The position numbers were made by a program, and so were the translations under genes. From a virus, in the IMG/VR virus record IMGVR_UViG_3300009506_000006, positions 43,866 through 107,865 of that record: DNA of 64,000 nucleotides, one strand, 5' to 3'. This document shows, piece after piece, positions 56,493 through 64,000 of the stretch; the stretch's first letter is position 1; every line of letters starts with the position of its first letter. Below the pieces are notes generated by a model, which did no database searches, was not told where the DNA came from, and saw nothing but the letters and a program-made list of their open reading frames with translations.

Positions 56493-58226
56493 ACTTGTAT
56501 ATTCGTATGCTCCGATATCTGGATTGGAACCCACGAGTAATATTGTGTCGTAATCATTGAACGAGGCATAGAGGGTCACTGCCGCACCGTTGGACCACGC
56601 GCTGAGGGAAGTATCTAATGACAGGGTTCCGGCCGGTTCGGTGCCGTAGCTTATTCCGGTGATCTTCGCTGTTTCTATTCCACTATTTGTTATCACCGCA
56701 ATTTTGTCACCGACCCCATAAGAGGTGCCGAACTTAGAGTTCCACTCAGTCGCCCAATATGAATACCAGAAAAATCGAGCATCAGCTACCGCAATGCTCG
56801 ATCCGGATGATGCACTCGTCGCGGTCGTTAGCCATCTTCCGGCATTTATCAAACAAGAGGAAGATTGTAGCGTAAAATCTGGAGCATCGGGGTCAGTATC
56901 AGGATCTACAAATTTAGGATCGAGTCCCGAACATCCAGTTGAATTGTGAATGTTCTGGCTCCATGCTGATGGATAACTACTTTCTACTGATGCCACCGTG
57001 ACCATTTCATTCGCATTTATAATTGCTCCGCCGTCCTGCCATCCACTACTATACCCCATAAAGAAATTATTTTTAAACTCGCTCTCTCCGAGACTATCGG
57101 GATAATGCAATGTAACCTCTCCAGCATCCCAATCGTCTCCATAGTGTTGTGAGTTTTTGGCCCATACGTTATTATAAAATTTGTGGTAAATAGTTATATT
57201 GTTATTCCAAAAATGTAGGCCTGCTTGGTCATTGTACCAAAATATGTTATTATACCACCTGTTGGATTCTCCTGTGTATTGATCACAGCCATAAGATCCG
57301 TTATCACTTCCCCCATAAAAATCCTGTGAGCAGTGATGGCCGACATTGTAGCGAATAACATCATGAGACGATCCATAAATTAATATTGGAGATTTTTGAT
57401 GGTTTACCGGACCCTGGTTCATTCCAGTACCGATATTTCGTTCAACCAGAGTTTCATCGGCTTCTATGCTACTCAGATAGCCAATGCCATAACTCACATT
57501 ATTGGCTATCACCTCATTATTAATTCCCGCGCTGCCACTCCCATATATACTGATATTGTCGTGACAGCCTTTTGATAAAGTGTTATTTGATATGCGCGAA
57601 TATCTGCCAAACACTGATATGCCATAGCCAGTGTATCCATCTACGTCGCAGATCCCAACACCTTCCACTTCGTTGTCGTGAACATATGAATAGTCCCCAA
57701 AGATGCAGATGGCAGATTGTACCCATGTAAATGACCAACTATCATTTACACCAATAACCGCACAGTTTTTTATCTCTATATAATCTCCATTGCCATTGGC
57801 GTAAATTCCATAACCAGTTTTGTTTGTACCAGTAGGTCTAAGTTCAATTCCGTCTATTACCCAATATGCGTTCTGGATATTAAATACTCCATCATATGTC
57901 CCGCCAGTACTCATGGTCCTAAATATAGGAGGGCCATAGGTTTCGGTTTGCCATGCTTGGATCGTTATTCTATTGACGGCGGTTCCGCTTGCAGCCGAAG
58001 TAAATTTATCAGTAGTATCGGTATATACCCCACCCCTTACATGCAGCGTTTCCCCTGCACTGAGAAGCGAATCCACATAACCGAGCGTCAGACACGGATT
58101 CGCAGAATTTTGGCAATCGTTTTCAGTATCCGTGCCGATCGGAGACATGTATATGTCATTCTGCGCGAAAACGCGTAGTGACAATAGTAGAAAAATTAGA
58201 AAGATAAAAATTATGATTTTTTTCAT
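56430..58226 (-). CDS. Secreted beta-helix protein with C-terminal tag
   Basis: The protein has 598 residues. Signal peptide MKKIIIFIFLIFLLLSLRVFA. DIYMSPIGTDTENDCQNSANPCLTLGYVDSLLSAGETLHVRGGVYTD is the usual entry to a parallel beta-helix (DUF1565-like), followed by repeated strand-turn units. It ends in the same PATMTGIYRTGVTSN tag. Likely a secreted polysaccharide-binding or degrading protein. Confidence 0.78.
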   Translation of the reverse strand: MKKIIIFIFLIFLLLSLRVFAQNDIYMSPIGTDTENDCQNSANPCLTLGYVDSLLSAGETLHVRGGVYTDTTDKFTSAASGTAVNRITIQAWQTETYGPPIFRTMSTGGTYDGVFNIQNAYWVIDGIELRPTGTNKTGYGIYANGNGDYIEIKNCAVIGVNDSWSFTWVQSAICIFGDYSYVHDNEVEGVGICDVDGYTGYGISVFGRYSRISNNTLSKGCHDNISIYGSGSAGINNEVIANNVSYGIGYLSSIEADETLVERNIGTGMNQGPVNHQKSPILIYGSSHDVIRYNVGHHCSQDFYGGSDNGSYGCDQYTGESNRWYNNIFWYNDQAGLHFWNNNITIYHKFYNNVWAKNSQHYGDDWDAGEVTLHYPDSLGESEFKNNFFMGYSSGWQDGGAIINANEMVTVASVESSYPSAWSQNIHNSTGCSGLDPKFVDPDTDPDAPDFTLQSSSCLINAGRWLTTATSASSGSSIAVADARFFWYSYWATEWNSKFGTSYGVGDKIAVITNSGIETAKITGISYGTEPAGTLSLDTSLSAWSNGAAVTLYASFNDYDTILLVGSNPDIGAYEYTSGEPPTPATMTGIYRTGVTSN

Positions 58227-58846
58227 TGCAAGGTATACAAGGTAAATTGAGCATCACGATCTTGGTCTACACCACCGTAAAATGCGTCGTACGCTGTGGT
58301 AGCATAGCAAGTCGTGGTTAGCGTTGAGTTCCAAAGCAATTCGGCTGGGCTTGCAAATGCCGTTACTAAATGGATGAAATAATTTCCGCTTGGGTCCGGA
58401 TATTCGTGTCCCGTTGTATTATCCCAAGTAAAGACTTTTTCTGTGCAAGGACTTCCGTTGCTTACATCTATATCATTGCTATTTCCTCCATATTTAGTCC
58501 CTGTCGCGTTAATATCGGACCATATTTCTATGTGAGTAGTTATCGTTGATTCGTAGTAGCTTGCGAGCCAATAAGTAATTTTACAAATTTGTATGGCACT
58601 TGCGTTGTTTATTGCCTGTCCCTTTGGTAATGCACCGCCTCGTTCTCCGCTTGATCCACAACCCGACGCATCGATGAGTAGGGTACAGGTTAGCTCTGGT
58701 TCTCCGCCAGGGGGAGGACCTGTTATCAGAATAAACGCAGCAGCGTTCGGGGTTAATGCTGGCAGCTTGTCGGGTGGAGGACTGTAGCCAAGCGCAAACC
58801 CGGTTATCGCACAGACAAAATAGAATATTAAGATTTTCTTTAGCAT
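58223..58846 (-). CDS. Secreted Cys-containing protein
   Basis: The protein has 207 residues. Signal peptide MLKKILIFYFVCAITGFALG, then a Pro-rich linker, then a beta-sandwich-like domain (AIQICKITYWLASYYESTITTHIEIWSDINATGTKYGG) with several cysteines suitable for disulfides, which fits periplasmic or extracellular location. Function unknown. Confidence 0.65.
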   Translation of the reverse strand: MLKKILIFYFVCAITGFALGYSPPPDKLPALTPNAAAFILITGPPPGGEPELTCTLLIDASGCGSSGERGGALPKGQAINNASAIQICKITYWLASYYESTITTHIEIWSDINATGTKYGGNSNDIDVSNGSPCTEKVFTWDNTTGHEYPDPSGNYFIHLVTAFASPAELLWNSTLTTTCYATTAYDAFYGGVDQDRDAQFTLYTLQ

Positions 58847-59235
58847 TACGGCACCTCAATCGTAATGACGGTCGGTTTGGTAGGTCGGATATACATAACC
58901 GATGGCAAGGTGTCAGCTGGAGGGCTATACGGTGTGCCATCTCGCGTCCACAGCAAACGATTTGATCTTTCGCTTTCACCGTAACTGTTATAGGCGGTCA
59001 TTTCAAAAGAGTATTCAACGCCCTGCGCAAAGTACTGCTCTGCCATTGCCATTGTTCTTTCCGTTCCGACGTTTATCGTCTTGTTGTAAACCGTTGTCGG
59101 CTGATTTGTCTGCCAGAAGTATAGCGTGAAACCGGCTACGTTTTGGCCATCGTGGTCCCAAGTAAAGGTTACGTCCGCTGCCTGCGCCGTAAATGTGCAA
59201 GCGATGATTGCCAATGTAATAAGTAGTTTTTTCAT
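58846..59235 (-). CDS. Secreted fibronectin type III-like protein
   Basis: The protein has 129 residues. Signal peptide MKKLLITLAIIACTFTAQA. VTFTWDHDGQNVAGFTLYFWQTN...YSFEMTAYNSYGESERSN is an FN3-type beta-sandwich. First in a row of five exported proteins, coupled by one- to four-base overlaps. Possibly an adhesin or carbohydrate-binding module. Confidence 0.75.
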   Translation of the reverse strand: MKKLLITLAIIACTFTAQAADVTFTWDHDGQNVAGFTLYFWQTNQPTTVYNKTINVGTERTMAMAEQYFAQGVEYSFEMTAYNSYGESERSNRLLWTRDGTPYSPPADTLPSVMYIRPTKPTVITIEVP

Positions 59236-59237
59236 GT

Positions 59238-62200
59238 TTAATCATCCTCATCCATGTCGTCAATCTTATACATAATTTTGATGCCTGTGACTTCTACATC
59301 GTTGGTGTCTGTATCTGTATCAGCATTCCTGTTTACGTAGACAAGCAAAGTATCACCGCCTGCTCCGCTAAGTGCTTCATCGATTGTGATTTCTGTGTAA
59401 TATGTATCATATTGCGACTCTGATGCTCCGAAGGTAGTAGTCGCTGAGTCGGCAGTTGTCCATGTATTGTCTACTTGATCCCCATTCCCACGGGCTTGAA
59501 GCTTGGCCTGGAAAATAACGGTTTGCGTATTCGTTCCAGCTGTTGTTGCAATCCAATGGACACCTACCTTCATTGCACTAGCTGTCCCGCCTTCCCAGTT
59601 TTCGGGCATCGGGATGGCGATTTCCATCGTTCCATCAGTAGCTCCGTCACATGTGCATGCGTAGAGATTGGGTCCGCTATTGATTTGATGTGCTGCCGGA
59701 TCTTCGCAATTCGTGCCGTCTGCAATCAAAGCACCGGCTGAAACGGCAATTGACCTCCAAGATTTTTGGGTTGCAAGCACACTATCTATGGCAGTCGTCA
59801 GCAGCGTTGGGTTATAGTTGGTGTCGTCCGCATAAAGAATATATCCGGCAGTGTTTGTATTCATATACAAATCATCGCCAGATATTCTAAAATCATTGTT
59901 TAGGGTTAGTATATTTTCTCCGTTGTTTACTTGGAGTATGGAAGTAGTATCGTCCGCAGAATCTGAAATACTTAAGGTTGCGCCGTTATGAAGCGCAAGA
60001 TCGATTGCCAAGCTTGCGCTGCCAAGATGGATATCATTCAAATCTCCAAGAGCCGTCATTGTCATGTATGCTTGATAAGTCGGCGTGTCTGCAGATCTGA
60101 GGTAGAATGTTAACGTACCTTCATCACTATCGTTATTCCCAATAAGATAAGCTCCGATATCGTTTCCTTGATCACTGTCTTTGAAGTTAACTGTCGGTGT
60201 TGCTCCGATAATATCAATATCCATCGTAAAATCCGGAGACGTCCCGAAGACCAATGCTCCCGTTCCAGTTTCTCCGGTAACAGCGGAAGCCAGATTAGCG
60301 CTGGACGGAGTACCCAGCCAAGTAGCGACACCACTTCCAAGCGACGTTAGACCCGTACCGCCTTTGGTATCTGGGAGCGCTGAAGTCAAGGCCGAAGCGA
60401 GATTTGCGCCAGATGGCGTACCAAGCCAGGTGGCAACACCAGTACCCAACGCTGCAAGCCCGGTTCCACCTTGGGCAGCTGTCAGTGGAGTCGTTAGTCC
60501 ACTTAGTGCTCCCCCAGTTAACGTTGCCGTACCGTCCGATATGCTGGCTACCACCATGGCTTTGCTGCTTTCCCAGCGATCATCGCTTTCATCGAATCGC
60601 AGTACTTCGGTATTTTCAGATCCGTTTTGAATGACCTCAAATATCAAGTCGCCGTTCTCTTCTGTTTCAATTCCATCTATATATGCACCACGAATCCAGG
60701 CTACACTTTTATCGGTTCCGGGACAATTCGAATCTTTGAACTCAATATTCGGATCTGTGGATGCTGCCTGATCCATTGAACCTGCAGCATATGTGTTGCC
60801 GTCATCATCTACATAGAATTTTGAAGCGCTTGTTTTTTGCAAATCCATCAGATACGACGTTCCCGGGCTGGCTGTATCGGTTTTGTTGATGAGCAAACCC
60901 GTGTCGTTACCAGAGGTGGCTTTGTTGACAGTATACGCAAATGAGAACGCAGTTTCGTCACCCGTTGCTGCGTTTAGGGTTTTACTGAATGATTTACTGT
61001 CAAGTGTTTGCGTTGTAACCAGGTCAACTATCTGACCATTAGCCGAGATATCTGCGAGTTGTGCGTAGTGACTTCCGTTGGTATCGTAAAGCCGATCGAT
61101 ATGTCCGCTGGAGTTGACATCAGCTGCTGCAACTTTTTCAAAACTCGAGCCGTTGGGAATTTTGTCCAACGACATCACAACTTTTTTCTTGGCGTTGGAT
61201 GCCGCGGCATCGTCGATAACCAGCCAGTCGGATGTGGTTGGTGTAGCTTTTTCGGTGAGTCCGGATATAGACGCAGTAATCCCAGTTACATCTGCGGCAA
61301 CCAGGGCTCTAAATGTTGGAACTGCAGCACCGCCAGATACGGGTCCTGCGAATACGTAATTAGCAGTTTGGGTGTCCAGACCGAGTTCCTGGGTAGTTAT
61401 AGATAACAGGGTTTCCGCATTGGAATCCAGCGTGGCAGCCGCGTGTCCGCCAGCTGCTTCGACGGCGGTTTCCAATTCTTGCAAAGCTGATTTAATTGTT
61501 GCTGAACCATCTGTAATAGTATCGCCGGTAAATGTTCCAAGATGTGTTGATCCCTCTGCTACACCGGACAAAGTGATCAGATCATCTATGCTGAGCAGCG
61601 CCTGCGATTCAACAACGCTCATAGCGGCAATACCGCCCGAGGCTTTGCGGCCGACGAAGGTGGATGCTCCGACAGTCAGAGGCGCTGGTGTGTCATCGGT
61701 ATCGGCGTACAAGATGGTGTAAGCATTATAATCAGTTTCCATGACTGCACCGGCTGCATTGACGTTGGTTGAATTGGTGGCATCAGCGCCGTCAGCAACG
61801 TTGAGCAGTGTACGTACCTCTGTAGCGGTCAGTGCCGTGATATTGCCGGACGTGATGCGTCCGACCAGAGTCTGCTCAGCGACTGCCACGGCTGCCGGTG
61901 TGTCGTCTGCCGTAGCGGCTAGAATGGTATTGGCATCATAGGTAGATAGATTGAGCTTGAATGCCAGCTGATCAAAGACTTTATCAGCACTCCAGTATTT
62001 GGTCGTATCGTTATCTCCGGCCGTATCATCCAAAGCGCCCCAGTGCTGATCGCCGTCGACATCTAATGTAACTGTGCGGCTACCGCTGAAATCAAACGCG
62101 TATGTAAAGCTGCCGGTCCCGTCGCCATCAGCCCAAGTGATGCCTTCAGCGATTGACCCAGTTGTAAGTTTACCGGCATCGTCTACCGCGAATTTACTGA

Positions 62201-63125
62201 CGGTGGCTGCCTGCAGATCCATAAGCAAAGACGTGCCTGGCGCACCGCTGCCGGACTCAGTCTTGTTGACTACCAGACCAGTATCGTTTCCGGAGGTGGC
62301 TTTGTTGACATCGTAATTGATGACCACGGCAACTTCATCTCCGGTACCATTATTGATGACAATAGCTGCTGTGGTTGAAACTTTGCCGTCGCCGTCTTCG
62401 GCAAGATTGGCTGTGCTGATCACACCGGCTGCTGTGGTTTTAACGAGACCCGCCGTGGATAGATCGAGTTTGTCCGGGAGTTTGTCTTCATCTGTATCGA
62501 ATACGTTGAAGATGTCATGGAAATCATCTCGTGATAAGGTATGGGTCGTGTCATTATCGTATGTTCCAGGATAATCTTCATCGACGACTTCTACGGTAGC
62601 ACCGGTTGGCCAGTTGGTGTTGATGGCTGCGAACAGTTTGTTGATCGTATCGTCTGACGCATTGTTTGAAAAATTTGGATAGCTGGATCCATTTGTAATA
62701 CCGATATCAGTGGCTGCTCCCACAGCGACTAACTTGTCGCGTACAGCGTTCTTGGACGGTGCGATAGTAGTTACGGTGTCCCAACTTGTGGCATTCCAAG
62801 CCGTATCACTAACTTTAGCATCTACAGCACTGGTGCTGTAAAAATCGGTTCCAGCTTCCAGATCGAGTAAACCGCGAATGGCAGCGTAGTCCGCTGCACC
62901 CAACAGTGATTGGACGTTAGCTGACGGCGTGATCCCGGCAAATGTCTGCAAGTCTGCGTCGAGATCAGACGTAGCCGTGTAATATCCCATCAGTGTTTTC
63001 ATGGCAGCGTAGTCCGCTGCACCCAACAGTGATTGGACATTGGCAGATGGTGTGATCCCGGCAAATGTCTGCAGGTCTGCGTCGAGATCAGACGTGGCCG
63101 TGTAATATCCCATCAGAGTTTTCAT
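59238..63125 (-). CDS. Giant repetitive tail-fibre protein, main part
   Basis: The protein has 1295 residues. N-terminal part has two tandem copies of a 41-residue repeat (MKTLMGYYTATSDLDADLQTF...). Later come many repeats of fibre-like sequence (TKATSGNDTGLLINKT, VLVGRITSGNITALTATEVRTLLNVADGADA) and SGLTTPLTAAQGGTGL modules typical of long phage fibres. The C-terminal 200 residues form a beta-rich head domain ending MDEDD. The true start is upstream; the frame is broken at about 63131. Confidence 0.8.
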   Translation of the reverse strand: MKTLMGYYTATSDLDADLQTFAGITPSANVQSLLGAADYAAMKTLMGYYTATSDLDADLQTFAGITPSANVQSLLGAADYAAIRGLLDLEAGTDFYSTSAVDAKVSDTAWNATSWDTVTTIAPSKNAVRDKLVAVGAATDIGITNGSSYPNFSNNASDDTINKLFAAINTNWPTGATVEVVDEDYPGTYDNDTTHTLSRDDFHDIFNVFDTDEDKLPDKLDLSTAGLVKTTAAGVISTANLAEDGDGKVSTTAAIVINNGTGDEVAVVINYDVNKATSGNDTGLVVNKTESGSGAPGTSLLMDLQAATVSKFAVDDAGKLTTGSIAEGITWADGDGTGSFTYAFDFSGSRTVTLDVDGDQHWGALDDTAGDNDTTKYWSADKVFDQLAFKLNLSTYDANTILAATADDTPAAVAVAEQTLVGRITSGNITALTATEVRTLLNVADGADATNSTNVNAAGAVMETDYNAYTILYADTDDTPAPLTVGASTFVGRKASGGIAAMSVVESQALLSIDDLITLSGVAEGSTHLGTFTGDTITDGSATIKSALQELETAVEAAGGHAAATLDSNAETLLSITTQELGLDTQTANYVFAGPVSGGAAVPTFRALVAADVTGITASISGLTEKATPTTSDWLVIDDAAASNAKKKVVMSLDKIPNGSSFEKVAAADVNSSGHIDRLYDTNGSHYAQLADISANGQIVDLVTTQTLDSKSFSKTLNAATGDETAFSFAYTVNKATSGNDTGLLINKTDTASPGTSYLMDLQKTSASKFYVDDDGNTYAAGSMDQAASTDPNIEFKDSNCPGTDKSVAWIRGAYIDGIETEENGDLIFEVIQNGSENTEVLRFDESDDRWESSKAMVVASISDGTATLTGGALSGLTTPLTAAQGGTGLAALGTGVATWLGTPSGANLASALTSALPDTKGGTGLTSLGSGVATWLGTPSSANLASAVTGETGTGALVFGTSPDFTMDIDIIGATPTVNFKDSDQGNDIGAYLIGNNDSDEGTLTFYLRSADTPTYQAYMTMTALGDLNDIHLGSASLAIDLALHNGATLSISDSADDTTSILQVNNGENILTLNNDFRISGDDLYMNTNTAGYILYADDTNYNPTLLTTAIDSVLATQKSWRSIAVSAGALIADGTNCEDPAAHQINSGPNLYACTCDGATDGTMEIAIPMPENWEGGTASAMKVGVHWIATTAGTNTQTVIFQAKLQARGNGDQVDNTWTTADSATTTFGASESQYDTYYTEITIDEALSGAGGDTLLVYVNRNADTDTDTNDVEVTGIKIMYKIDDMDEDD
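62880..63125. repeat. 123-bp tandem repeat in tail-fibre gene
   Basis: 62880-63002 and 63003-63125 are near-identical units coding 41 residues. A further copy lies at about 63750-63870. Units start at an ATG-GCAGCGTA boundary on the plus-strand reading. Confidence 0.75.
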
Positions 63126-64000
63126 GGCAGCGTATTAGCTGACGGTGTGATCCCGGCAAATGTCTGCAGATCTGTATCGAGCAGGGCATTGTCGATTAAG
63201 TTGTCATCAACAGTATCACCATTCAGTCTGTCTGGGTCGATATTGTCAGAAGTTGCAGATTCATATACACCACTGTGATTATGATCGTCGATAGTATCTA
63301 GTGCTGATTGCACGGTAGTATTGGATCCAGACAGAATTCCGTTGAAACTTCCGGTTGACGTTGCTACTTCAGTTGCAGTTTGATCGTCTGTTGACCCGGG
63401 AAGGTTTCCAATTTGGACCCGTTTTTTACCATACGATGCAGCTGAGTCTTCAACAATTAATTCGTCAGTATTAACAGGACTTGCTTTTTCTGTAACGGCA
63501 TGAATTTCACCGGATACATTGTCGTGTATAGCAGCTGCATCGGTACCTGTGCCGGCAGGAAGATTACCCAGTTGAGCTTTCTTTTTAGCACCGGAAGATT
63601 CGCTGTCTTCAATTAATACCCAGTCTCCGGATACTGGTGAAGCTTTTTCACTGGTTCCCGACAATTCGTTTGAAGTGCTGATATGCCAAGCTGCTGTGTC
63701 AGTATGCACCAAATCAGTGATATCTGACTGTGCAATTGCAAGCAGTGTTTTCATGGCAGCGTAGTCCGCTGCACCCAACAGTGATTGGACATTGGCAGAT
63801 GGTGTGATCCCGGCAAATGTCTGCAGGTCTGCGTCGAGATCAGACGTGGCCGTGTAATATCCCATCAGAGTTTTCATGGCAGCGTACTGCACCCAACAGT
63901 GATTGGACGTTAGCTGACGGTGTGATCCCGGCAAATGTCTGCAGATCTGTATCGAGCAGGGCATTGTCGATTAAGTTGTCATCAACAGTATCACCATTCA
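63122..64000 (-). CDS. Tail-fibre protein, upstream part (partial, frame-broken)
   Basis: Continues the fibre repeats: EKASPVSGDWVLIEDSESSGAKKKAQLGNLP, another copy of the 41-residue unit and NGDTVDDNLIDNALLDTDLQTF. Reading from the right edge the frame breaks near 63883, where five bases are missing relative to the other repeat copies, and again near 63134, where 28 bases are missing. I regard this and 59238-63125 as one gene disrupted by real or assembly-derived indels. Confidence 0.65.
63135..64000. repeat. 91-bp exact direct repeat at window edge
   Basis: 63135-63225 is identical to 63910-64000, offset 775 bases. Adding back the five bases missing near 63883 gives 780, a whole number of codons (260), which supports a protein repeat unit of that size. 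The window ends inside the second copy. Confidence 0.85.

Overview
The window reads as the genome of a temperate, long-tailed siphovirus-type phage, or a large part of one. I recognise an integrase with an excisionase-like partner, an XRE-type repressor facing a Cro-like gene, a tRNA-derived attP site, a frameshifted tail assembly chaperone, a tape measure protein, an NlpC/P60 tail peptidase and a lambda gpJ-like tip protein. Capsid, portal and terminase genes are not visible and presumably lie outside the window. Sec signal peptides, lipoboxes and TolQ/ExbD-type proteins point to a Gram-negative host. The integration site is a tRNA-Lys(CTT) gene. I cannot name the host from sequence alone.

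Layout. Positions 1-10.7 kb (minus strand) hold early genes: an array of small zinc-knuckle-like paralogues, a MazG-like protein, an SNF2-type helicase, a lipoprotein and many small zinc-ribbon proteins. A 480-base gap there is rich in inverted repeats. Positions 10.8-13.2 kb are the lysogeny control and integration region, the only plus-strand genes. Positions 13.2-14.9 kb carry tRNA-Glu, tRNA-Tyr, an odd tRNA-like element, zinc-ribbon genes and attP. Positions 14.9-18 kb carry a second array of tiny paralogues and a SRAP-like protein. Positions 18-21.6 kb hold envelope and possible lysis genes plus a secreted glycoside-hydrolase-like protein. Positions 21.6-35.2 kb are the tail genes in canonical order.

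At 35.3-42.8 kb a long cassette of unusual accessory genes interrupts the tail operon between the tail terminator and the tail tube genes. One half is a glycan or sulfate modification set: glycosyltransferase, methyltransferase, radical SAM enzyme and two sulfotransferases. The other half is a tightly coupled envelope module: an exported ClpP-like protein, a TolQ/MotA channel protein, an ExbD-like protein carrying a DUF2135-like domain, and two unknown proteins. Positions 42.8-50.4 kb hold head-tail connection and structural genes, a second glycosyltransferase-methyltransferase fusion and a protein with about 34 LLNK repeats. Positions 50.4-59.2 kb hold another exported ClpP-like lipoprotein and five consecutive signal-peptide proteins, three of them beta-helix proteins. 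From 59.2 kb to the right edge is a giant repetitive tail-fibre gene broken in two places inside repeats.

Several promoters share one design: a TTGACA -35 box and a TAAGA(T/C/A) -10 box that forms half of a TCTTAC...GTAAGA palindrome. This suggests that one repressor controls early, lysis and accessory transcription from dispersed operators. Functions below rest on reading motifs by eye; no database search was run.
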